From NCBI GenBank assembly GCA_951799445.1, contig OX637290.1:1118501-1182500 (forward strand): a DNA stretch of 64,000 bases, in the 5' to 3' direction. A program made the translations under genes and the position numbers. The stretch's first letter is position 1, and the number at the start of each line of letters is the position of its first letter. Origin of the DNA: Pseudisothecium myosuroides (lineage: Eukaryota > Streptophyta > Bryopsida > Hypnales > Lembophyllaceae). The notes beneath the pieces are model-generated. The model saw only the letters and a program-made list of their open reading frames with translations. It was not told the DNA's origin and did not search any database. Positions 12,401 through 22,324 of this stretch are shown here, in pieces.

Positions 12401-12870
12401 CCCCTAGAAGTCCCATTATTCCTAAGGTCTCAATTTTTGTCGTTATTTTTTCAAACTTTTTTTGAAGATAAAAAAACACATTAGTTTTTTTTATCAGGGC
12501 ATTCCATCCTATGTACGAATTTCACAAGTCCATTCAACATAACAATCCACAAAAGCTCGAAATAAAAATTTAATAAACTATTACTTATGGATTGTATTTT
12601 TGTTTACATGGATAACTTTGATTCATTCCATTTGGATTAGTGATGTGAAAGTCATGGAGCTTCTTGTTTTGTGAGCAATTGGATTGGATATGTTTTAGAA
12701 AACTCAATTTTTTCATTGTTTCAAAAAAATAGTTCCACAAGATTTAATATGATTATTAGAATGATCTCACTATAGGGATTAGTATGGTTCAATTGTACCG
12801 TAGAATTATTAACAATTTACTTTTTTGTTCAATCTTGTACCTACTTCTATTTAACTTAGTTCATTTTGTT
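12401..12870 (-). mobile_element. TTAA-family element TT-4, partial
   Basis: Starts CCCCTAGAAG directly after TTAA at 12397-12400. Interior landmarks match the family in reverse orientation: the block near GATTCATTCCATTTGGATTA and the segment with TTGTACCTACTTCTATTTAA near 12840. Similarity fades at about 12870, leaving roughly half an element. Confidence 0.55.
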
Positions 12871-15430
12871 AGACAAAAAGCTACACTAGGAGACACTTTG
12901 TCCCTATAGCATTGCACATAGCATTGAAGCACTCGCTTGCTTTTGGAGAACGGTCTCTACTTTAACTACCTCATGTATATCTTTTGTCAATGCAAACCAA
13001 AGTTTATAAGTTGTTTTCTTGTTGGTAGGGTGACATGTACCTTGTAGTGTACTTGAGTCCAAATATGCATCAATTTCTAGACAACCATTCATTAATTGCA
13101 TATTTCCGTCCACAATATAACGTAAAAGTAGTTGACTTCATCCAAAATTTGGCAAATCATATTATTCTTTAAGATGTTTTTGTCAATTTCTTCCACATTT
13201 TTCTCTTAAATTTTTAGTGCATTGGTAGCTAGTACAAAAATTGTTTAATATTTAAGAAGAACTTTGCCAAAAATTCAAATATTAATGCAAAGCCTCTTCC
13301 TCTTCAATTGGTCCATAACCAATAAAATATTCAATTCGGGCAACTTAATCAATACTAGCCTACACATATTATAGGGAAACGTGTGCATGACGAATCATAT
13401 GAATGCTCTTTGCGCTCTAGGTTTTCATCGCGAATGTCAGATTAAATAATTGGATGATATTTCTTTGGGATGAAAATGTGACAAATTTTGTGATAAGGAT
13501 CGTGACATTGTGTACTTAATATAATAAAATAGATGTGACGATGGTTTGGGAAGGCGTCTTGCCAAAGGCTTTGTTGGGCTGAGTCTAAAGTAGTTTGACA
13601 AGCCTCTTGCGGAGGTAAAGCTAGAAGTGAATGTAAAAAAAAAGCCCCCTCTATTTTGAGCCATCTCTAGGGTATGTTCTAGACCTCTCTTAGTAAAATT
13701 TGAGGCTTGTGATTGCAAATATGAACTTAGAATTTGCAAGTTTTATCATGCCTCGCAAATAAAAAATTCATGCATTTTCCTCATGGATAAAAACAAGGGG
13801 CAAAATGACCTCTGCAAGAGGCTCGTCAAAATGCTTTAGATGTATCGTCCATTTGTTAAAAAAATAAAATTAAAAAATGCTGTAGACGTGACCGCTTTGT
13901 TGTACTCTCTTTTTTTCAATGAAATTCTCCATTTTTTCCATTTGCTCCCCCCTCCAAATAAAAAAATAAAACATCCATGCCATTTCAAATTTTTCATGAA
14001 AAGAATCTCACAAAATTCAAATAAAATTATTAATAATACTCTCTCAAGCACAGCGGCACAATATTTCTGAGTGATTTCAAATCCCCAGCAGGGGGAGCAA
14101 TTGCAAAGAAATGACGAGTAGAGTACTGTACTGGTGGGCGGTAACAAGAGCCGTTTCCATATTTGACAAAATCAACAGACCATTCACAACCCTGACACGT
14201 GCACTTTTTCCTGTTTTTAGGACTGCCTGGCGAGTCTAGGGACATTCGTACCCCTGCAAATGGAGTTAAAAGTATTCTAAAGACCCGTAACATGGGGACG
14301 GACATAGGTGCCGTATGTAATTTGGTGGGAAAGGGAAAACTGCTACAAAAGCTCCTAATATCATGGTTGGCTACTCAGGAGACTCCCTCCTATTATTCTT
14401 ATTGCTACAGGCAGGTTTTTTTTTTTTGGGCCTATGAGGCCCAAATGCCTCAAAAAAAAAATGGGCTGCATCAAGCCTATAAGAAAAATTTGAAGAAAAA
14501 TTGGATGATAATGCCAAATTGTTCCAATTTTTTTTTAAATCGGATGAAATTGCCAATTTTAAATGAAATTCATCCAAATATGTGGATGAAAAGATAGTTC
14601 TATCCAAAATATAGATGAATACTAAAATATTTGGCTACATCATTTTCTCGTATGTTGCCACTTCATCACTTCTCCAAAAACCAAAAAAACAACCCTGGCT
14701 ACAGGTACTCTGTTGGTGGCGTAGATTTAGGGTCTTATCTAATTTATCTATAAATATGAGCCCTAATTAGGATTTGATGAAACTAACATTAATCAGATCC
14801 GCAATCAGGGTTTGACTTTGATGGTCTAAGGTACCTCTCCCCCCCGACCGAATAAGGAATTTCGACATGATCTGGAGTAGTGAAGGCAAAACAAATATTT
14901 TTTAGAGGTACATCGATAGAAATGACATGGATTGCAAAAAAATTGGTAATTTTATCATTTGAATTGAAAATACTATGAATTTTGGGAGGCAAAAAGTGCG
15001 CCGGACCCATGGCCAATGTGTAGACTCTTCCAATTTCGATCATTGAATAACTTTTTACCTAATCATTATTTCCTACTTTTTTTTTCACAACTTGGGACAT
15101 GTGTCATGTATTTATTAGTTCCAAATTTGAAAAGGAAAAAAACCATTCTAAGCTTGGTAAAAAATATGTGCACCTATAGGACTGGTCGGGAATGAGTCAG
15201 TGGTTGGGAATGGGGGTACCTTAATCCCAATTAGGGTTTGATTCTGAATTTCTTAGCAGACCTTATTTGCAGAGAATGCTTTTTGTAAATGGGGGCTGGG
15301 GATGGAGCGACAGATCTTTTTGAATGACTCTGGATTTCTGGTGCCTTCAATTTAATGTGGGTACTCCTTTTCCAAAAAAAAATAAAAATTTAATGTGGGT
15401 ACTCTCCAAACCGCTCTTTTTTGCTACTGT
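12871..15430. other. Intergenic DNA, nothing firmly recognised
   Basis: Mixed composition with several frames of 75-130 codons. They lack recognisable domains and splice context, and coding-like composition is weak. A short T-rich/A-rich inverted segment lies near 14418-14462. No RNA gene or paired terminal repeats were found. Confidence 0.4.
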
Positions 15431-15431
15431 G

Positions 15432-15565
15432 CTTAGTTATTAGACTGATCAAATTTTGGTGTTTTTTTACTGGCAAGTATTGGCGAGTGAATGGGGGGTC
15501 GTAACGCACCAAAGGAACACGACATTTGGATACCGTATGCAAAAGTATTAAGGAACAAAGTTTGA
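15432..15565. repeat. Dispersed repeat R1, copy 2 (left part)
   Basis: Matches 4555-4670 in order, including CACGACATTTGGATACCG. The right part of this copy resumes at 16798 after inserted elements. Confidence 0.5.
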
Positions 15566-15570
15566 TTCTA

Positions 15571-15860
15571 AGGTAACTACACCTAAAATTGACTATTTAA
15601 GCAATTTAGATGTTTTCAGCATGGTTCTCATTATTATACTGGAAAATTTTTTGTGGGGTCTTGTTGGTAGTCCAAAGGGGATTCTAGATTCTATGAGAAT
15701 GTATTTTTTGAACACCGTATGAATAATCTATGAATATTCAAAGTGATGAAAATAGGTGTTCTAAACCGACCCTAGACTCTTATGACTAGTGGGAGTACAT
15801 TTTAGGCAAGAATTTGTAGGGGTCGGTTTTAGGAAGGGGTCAAAATTGGGTGTAGTTACC
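15571..15860. mobile_element. Possible ~290-bp MITE abutting TT-5
   Basis: The left end GGTAACTACACCTAAAATTG is inverted at the right as AATTGGGTGTAGTTACC. It is followed directly by the TTAA that flanks TT-5, with CTAA at the left. It could be another TTAA-type element with a mutated left site, or a TAA-type (Harbinger) MITE. The target duplication is not clear. Confidence 0.45.
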
Positions 15861-15864
15861 TTAA

Positions 15865-16793
15865 CCCCTAAAGGACCATTGTCCCTACGGGGGACAAATG
15901 CGTTTTCGGGCAGGTACCTACGGGCTGAAATGTTCTCCTGATTTTTTGAAACTTTTTTTGGATGTAGAAAAATTGATTAGCTTCAAGGGAATATAATTTT
16001 TTTCACAATCGGTGCCCGGGAAAAAAAGTTATGACCATATAAGCTCAAAACAGACTACGGGGAGCAGCTCGGGCAGCAAAAAAAAAATGGACAAAAATTT
16101 GAATTTTTTTTTAATATTATTTTTCTCATAGGTTATATTTTTGGCTATCTGGAAAGCTTTGATTCATTTCATTTGACTTTGTTATGAGGAAGTTATGGAC
16201 ATTCTTGTTTTTCGGGCAGTTAGAGCATCTTCTTGAAAAAAATAACTTTAGGATTCATTTCTGAATGCAATTTCTCAAATTTTTCAAATTTTTTTTTTTG
16301 CATGGTCTGATTTACTTGTTAGAACAATCCCATCATTAGGATTAGTGCATTTTAATTCCATCTAAAATATATGAATATTTTAGATTTTCCTTCTATCTCG
16401 TACCTACATCTACTTAACAATTTTTTTAAGAATGATGATTAAGTTTTTTTTGAATTTTTTTTTTCCTAGACTCTCAACTCAATTCTCCACTACAAGCATT
16501 AAAAGCTCAAAACTCTGTAGTGCAAAAATTTTAAGTTAAAAATGTTCAAAGTAAAAAAATCCAGTCCCGCAATGTGCTGAAAAACTTGTTTTTTCCACTT
16601 TAAACACAGATATCTTGCAATCTATGCGGTCAAAAATTCTGAAATTTTTTCCACACTTTTTTATACTAGTTAGGTGTAAGATCCTACGGTTAGATGTGAA
16701 AAAAAAACAATTAAAGTTTTTTTTAACTCTTTGCTACAGAAATGGCAGTTTTCAGTGTTTTTTGGCAGAAAAAAGGCCTCGGTCCTTTAGGGG
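15865..16793 (-). mobile_element. TTAA-flanked element TT-5, full length
   Basis: 929 bp between TTAA at 15861-15864 and TTAA at 16794-16797. The ends CCCCTAAAGGACC and GGTCCTTTAGGGG form a 13-bp perfect inverted repeat. The orientation is opposite to TT-2: the GTCCCTACGGGGGAC hairpin-like block is at the left and the CTGCCATTTC-type block at the right. It splits dispersed repeat R1. No transposase gene. Confidence 0.9.
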
Positions 16794-17255
16794 TTAAACA
16801 ATTTCTTCTACATAGATGCATAATTGATTTTGGAGATGTACAACATATAGAGTGGAAAGTGGGTTAGTGGTGCATTTGAGGGGGCCCACCTCAACCCTCG
16901 AAAGTCAAGAAAAAACCTAAGGTATAACTAGAACCCCAAGGTACCTTTTAAATCCTAAACATTTAAAAAAAATGATTTTTAGTTCGTACTTACCAAATAT
17001 TGCTCTTTGTATAAAATATGGAAGTGTATATATAGAGTTCAATTGTAGAAAGTGGAAATGCATTCGGTGTGGTGTTGTGGGATCTTAAATTATATGTACA
17101 TCCAACAGTACATTCTACAATACATTTTGTGCATTGCAAGGCATGCAATTGGGTAGTTTACTTGGAAACCTCATCATGTTAGTAACCGCATATAGAAATC
17201 ATAACAATTTTTTCTTCATGCAAGCATCCACCCAGACACATAAAGTTCAGATCTA

Positions 17256-17492
17256 CACAAAATAGTGAAATTAGTTTACCTCACACTAATTTCTTGACAT
17301 TTGGCACAATATAAATATTTTCAGGTGTTGTACAAGAATACACTACTTTGGAATTAGATATTGTTGTAATTGGGACTCTTGAACCTCCATGTGTACAAAT
17401 GGAAATATTTTTAGAAATATTTGTTGACTTTGATCACTTGTAGTAACTTTCTTCATATAAGGCAACCTAATTGTTAAGACAACCTAATTTCA
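17256..17492 (+). mobile_element. TA-flanked MITE, family S, copy 4, right end decayed
   Basis: The left end CACAAAATAGTGAAATTAG follows TA at 17254-17255. The interior matches copies 1 and 3, including TCACACTAATTTCTTGACAT. The right end keeps only CCTAATTTCA before similarity stops. Confidence 0.65.
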
Positions 17493-18875
17493 AGTTATTC
17501 AAAAATATATGTTTCAAGTGATTATATTTTGGCCATGCTCTGTGGTAGGAGTCCCTATACGTGTCATGTGACTAAAGTTTGAAATGTACACCGTCACTGA
17601 AATGAGCGGTCAAACCTTCAAAAAAGCGAGGCTTTGCAACAAAAGCTCACTAGCATCAGCTGGCATACCGGTAGCTAAACTAAAAAAGATGGTCGGAATC
17701 AACAAAACCCCAAAAGATGTGATACAAAACCCGAAAAAAATGGGAACCAAACACAAGAACCTCCAAACAAACTGGCAAGCTTTGCAACATAGATGCCATT
17801 TTATCCTTTTGTAGTTTCACCTGCTCACTCCCCACGACACCAAGTCCGTCACTGAAAGAGCCACGATCAACCAACATTGTACTCTTAATAAGTCAAGTAC
17901 CGGTAGTATTGGGGTCCCTTGCATTGGCAGAGTCTTCCGATAAAGTACTGATAAGGCATCATCTTGGGACCCCCACCGAACCCTCGTCCTCGTCCTTGTC
18001 CTCCGGAGGTAACGTACTCCTATCCAACATATGAGTGCTTGAGAGCAATCATCTGCTTTTCTGCTGTGTCACCCCCTGCTGGTCGGATGTCGGACAAACG
18101 GAAGGTGCATGGGCTTCGCCCATTTTTTTTTCCATTTTTTTTCCATTTTTTTCCCCTTGTACGACTTACGACTTGCATTTATTCATTTACCTGGCTCGTC
18201 TCTTTTGAGTGGATGGACTGTGGAATTGCTGATTTCCCTTGTACGACTTACGACTTGCAATTCATTTTACCTAATCTCTTTTGGATGGAATGGAATGGAA
18301 TCGAATCTTGCTTTCTTGTGGGAAAAAAAATGTGTGGATGGGGTGGGTGGGTGGGTGTCAATTGATGGGTCAGGCAGGGAGGGAGTCTGGTGGGTTTTAA
18401 GTGGTTGTGTTTGTTTATTCAATTATATTGGCTCGATGTGTCGTCTTTGCATGTCATGGTCCGAGGATTGGGACAAATGAATGAGGGGAGGGGGGCTGAA
18501 TATTCATCTGGAAAGAGCAACATGACGCACCTCAAGATTTTTGTAGGAACTCAATGATTTCTGATCAATGCCGGTGGGTGGATACAAATAGGTTCATCCG
18601 TCGCTCTACAGTGAAGATTGCTTTTAATTTGATGAAGAAATGGGGAATTGGTTTCATGGAATTGATTTGCTCACTCACATTAGTAGTAGTAGTAGTAGTA
18701 TTTTTAATCACTTTAGACTGAACCGTCACTCACAAAATAACAATAAGAATATTTGTGTTAGGACAAATTGTGTGTAGTTGTGAACCATAAATTGAAACAT
18801 AATTGTGTGTGTTACAAAATACGGGGTGCACAGGGCTACAAGGCCTCATATGGCCAAGGCAAAAATGCATAATAT
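17493..18875. other. Non-repetitive-looking DNA without a supported gene
   Basis: The GC content is higher than in the neighbouring repeats, so this may be low-copy sequence. Frames of up to 133 codons occur (17964-18480), but they are Phe/Trp/Gly-rich translations of T-rich and G-rich tracts with no domain. A simple (AGT)n repeat lies at about 18682-18702. Confidence 0.35.
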
Positions 18876-18879
18876 TTAA

Positions 18880-19713
18880 CTCCTAGAGTTCCAAGGTCAT
18901 TTGCCCCCTCAAAAACCACTCAAATCTGACATTTTTCTTGCAAGGTGCAAAAACTTTAATTTTAATTTTTCTGCACATCTAACAGTAGGATCTTGCACTA
19001 GACTAGTATAAAAATGTGTAGTAGAAATTTCAAAAACTTTAACCGCGTAGATTGTAAGATATTTGTGTTTCAAGTAAAGGAAACAAGTTTTTTGCACATT
19101 GAGTGACTACATTTTTTAGTTTGACAAGGTTAAGATTGTTTGCAAGAACAATCTCAATGTTGGAATTATGGTGTCAATCTCAATTCCATCTTAGAGCTAT
19201 TAACGATTTAGTGTTTTGTTCAATCTCGGACCTACTTCTACTTAAAAAGAATTTAATGAATGAAAATCAAGTTTTTATTTTATTTATTTATAAATTTCAA
19301 AAAATTGTGAAAATTGCATTAAAAAATAAATCCTATAAGTTTTTTTTTCAAGAAGATGCTTAGATTGCCCAAGAAACAAGAATGTTCCTAACTTTCACAT
19401 CACTAATCCAAATACAATGAATCAAAGCTTCAGATGTAGACAAAAATAAGATCTATAACAAAAAATAAAATAAAATATCAAGTTTTTGTCTATATCTGCC
19501 TGGCAAAGTGAAAATTATGTTGAAGATGGCATAACTTTTGCTCCTAGGCACCAATTGAAATAAAAATTATATTCCCAAGAAGCTAATACGTTTTTCTATC
19601 TTATGAGAAAGTTTCAAAATAATTCACGAAAATTGAGGTCATAGGAACCTGCCCAAAATCCCAAGTAAATCTCAAGTAAATCCCAAGTGTCTCCTCGGGG
19701 GACACTTGGAACT
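18880..19713 (+). mobile_element. TTAA-family element TT-6, right terminus decayed
   Basis: Begins after TTAA at 18876-18879 with a diverged end (CTCCTAGAGTTCC) and follows TT-2 in order. Its right part ends in a CCTCGGGGGACACTTGG block and reaches the TTAA at 19714-19717, which is also the left flank of TT-7. The usual CCTTTAGGGG right end is not preserved. Confidence 0.7.
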
Positions 19714-19717
19714 TTAA

Positions 19718-20659
19718 CCCTTGAAGGACCAAGGCATTTTCTGGCTCCAAAACCACTGAAAACTGCCATTTTTGCTGCGATCATTCCCTAAACTAAGAAA
19801 AACTTTTTTCTTAGAATCTAACCGTAGGATCTTGTACTTTACTTGTCTCAGATCATGTGGTAAAACTTTCATGAAGTTTGACTATACGGATTGGAAAATA
19901 TTAGCATTCAAAGTTAGAAAAAAAAAGTTTTTTTGGATTGCTGGTCTGCAATTTCAGATGACTTTGATTGCCATTTTTGGAACTTTTTGCACTATAGACC
20001 ATAAGTTTAAAAAAATTTATGTTGAACATTTGAGTTGATAGTCGGAAAAAAAAATTCAGAAAAAACACACTTGATTTTTATTCATTAAAAAATTGTGAAG
20101 TAGAAGTAGGTCCAAAATTGAAAGAAAGACTGAATCGTTAATAATTCTAAGATGGAATTGAAACACCATAATCCCAATGGTGAGATTGTTCTTGCCAACA
20201 AATTGAACCTTGTCCAAAAGAAATTTCTGAATTTTTTTGAAAATTGCATTCAAAAATGAATTCTATAAGTTTTTAAAAAAAAAGATGCTTAGAATGCCCG
20301 AAAAACAAGGTTGTTCATAACTTTCTCATTAATAGTCCAAATAGAATGAATCAAAGCTTTAGATGTAGACAAAAACATAATCTTTCAGAAAAAAATTAAA
20401 ATTAAAAAATTAATTTTTTTTGTGATTTTTTTTCCTGCCCGGCGAACAACTTTTTTGACTTAGGGTGGCATAACTTTTGCTCCTAGGTACCAATTGGAAA
20501 AAAATCATATTTTTAGAAAGCTAGAGAGATTTCCTATCTTCAAAAAAAGTTTCAAAAAAAGTTTCAAAAAAAGTTTCAAAAAATCAAGTCAATATTTCAG
20601 GTCACATGAGCCTATCCGAAATCCCGAGTGTCCACGAGGGGACTTTGGTCCTTCAGGGG
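19718..20659 (+). mobile_element. TTAA-flanked element TT-7, full length
   Basis: 942 bp between TTAA at 19714-19717 and TTAA at 20660-20663. The ends are CCCTTGAAGGACC and GGTCCTTCAGGGG, so a terminal A-to-G type change in the left arm is matched by the complementary change in the right arm. It has the same orientation as TT-6 and a small internal tandem repeat of AAAAAAAGTTTC units near 20544-20584. Confidence 0.88.
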
Positions 20660-20871
20660 TTAAGAGTTAAGGAGGGTTATTAGATAAGGATTTAGGGTAT
20701 TCTAAACCTTCAAATTGTGATTTACGTTGGAAACTACAGTATTGTAAATCATCAGAACTTGAACTAATCAATTTGCAACCCTGCCTAACATTCATGGAAA
20801 GAATGGAGACGCAAAAGTAAATTATGATATTAAAAACATTGAGGTTCACAATTGAAATGCAGAACCTAGTG

Positions 20872-21133
20872 TTTTTTTTGTTTTTTTTTTATAACAAATG
20901 GAAACCATTGTATTAAGTGAAAAAAGTAACCACCAAGCCAGAGGCTGGACAAATGAAGAGAGAACGAGCAAATGAAGAGAAGATGAGCAACAAAAAAGAA
21001 CCGAGGACTAAGAGAACAAACAAAGAGGAGGGCCCTCTTTGTTCCACCTAATAGAGTAACCGACCCTAGTAGCAAGAATTGGAGATTGTAACCAAATACT
21101 AGAAAACTTCCCAATCCTATCAGAATGTAGTCC
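20872..21133 (-). mobile_element. 5'-truncated LINE fragment with target duplication
   Basis: A 10-bp direct repeat GAACCTAGTG flanks the segment (20862-20871 and 21134-21143). At the left it begins with a T-rich tract that is an A-rich tail when read on the minus strand, as expected for a minus-strand LINE cut off at its 5' end. The translated minus strand has a Trp/Leu-rich C-terminal stretch ending WLGGYFFHLIQWFPFVI, reminiscent of plant LINE ORF2 ends (from memory). A SINE-like element is the alternative. Confidence 0.6.
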
Positions 21134-21344
21134 GAACCTAGTGCTTTACAAAGTAAAAACAATGAAAATGTCCATTTTAAACTCATGCACTTATCCATTT
21201 TGACAGGAACAAATAAATATAACTAATAGATTCAAGAAGAAAAACTGAAAGACAAGCTACCATGTCTCACGCACCTTGTTACAACCACCTTTTTTCACTA
21301 ACTTTTTTTGGCAAGTTGGGCACAACTTACTTGTATGAGCAGGG

Positions 21345-22070
21345 GTTTTGGTCATAAATAACATTCAGTAGCAGAGTGTTGGGCTGCCTTCTCGCGGATG
21401 AAATGGTGTGGAATATACCACACCATCAGTAGCTAATTTACACGTATCAATTTTGTCAGAGAGTAAGTCAGCTAGCCATAATTGTACAAGGTACATTAAA
21501 AAATAAAACAAAATCAGAGTTCATACATTCATTAAATCAAACACACAATAACCAGTGTTCATACATTGTGTGTTTTGAAAATTCAAAATGTTTTTGGTTT
21601 TGTAAGAAATGTAGCTAAATGCTTGGTTCATTATTTTTTAATTTTTTTTTGGTGTGTTTTGTAACATTACAAAACACATAGAAAAATAAAATAAAATAAT
21701 GAACCAAGCATTTAGCTTCATTTCTTACAAAACCAAAAACTTTTTGAGTAGTTAAGAAACAAGAAAAGCTATATATATACACATGGGGTGGTAGGAAGTA
21801 GAACAACCCATGTGCATATATAGAATTGTCTTTTCACTTGAAAATCCAAAATAAGTTATTGATGGCAAATGGTTAAAATGCATTACTCATTGGATTCTAT
21901 GCCAACATCTTTTTCTACAAATATTTGTAAATTTGTATGTTGGGTCCTAAAATTAATAAAAGAAAATGGAACAAACTATAATGTACTGCCACTATCCTGG
22001 TATCCAAGCTTACATTAATTATGTGAGGATGAATTTTGTGGATGAGGACTCGAGAGAGGTAAAGGCAGAC
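21345..22070 (+). mobile_element. Foldback-type element family P, copy 1
   Basis: Matches copy 2 (32275-33480) in inverted orientation. Shared blocks include the segment around CCAAAATAAGTTATTGATGGC, GTATTACTCATTGGATTC, and ACTATCC(T/C)GGTA, plus the short palindrome ATGGTGTGG-N6-CCACACCAT near 21400-21425. It contains an extended hairpin at 21590-21740. It has no coding capacity and its ends are not fixed precisely. Confidence 0.6.
21590..21740. repeat. Near-perfect ~150-nt hairpin
   Basis: Left arm 21590-21636 and right arm 21693-21740 pair over about 47 bp with one visible mismatch (AAATGTAGC against AAATGAAGC). The inner part TGTGTTTTGTAA-CA-TTACAAAACACA forms a second 12-bp stem. Such a transcript would resemble a miRNA or siRNA precursor. 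No expression is claimed. Confidence 0.8.
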
Positions 22071-22324
22071 TCACTAAAGGCTATTGAATGTTATGTGCAG
22101 TGCAGAACAAGTGAGAACCAAATTTTACTAAAAAATATAAATTGTAAATAAGTAGTTCTAACACAATACAAGTAGCAAGCAAGCAATGTTTCTTAGACGA
22201 TACTATACATGAGTATCAAGTAAAAATACGGTTTGTTCATGAGCGCTAGCAAACATAACTTATAATGGTAGTTGACAAGTCTCTATAGATCAACATGCCA
22301 TATAGAAAGTAAAGATCTCATTAC

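Noticed and set aside
17964..18480. 133- and 123-codon plus-strand frames
   Set aside because: Phe-, Trp- and Gly-rich translations of T-rich and G-rich tracts, overlapping in two frames, with no domain or splice context.
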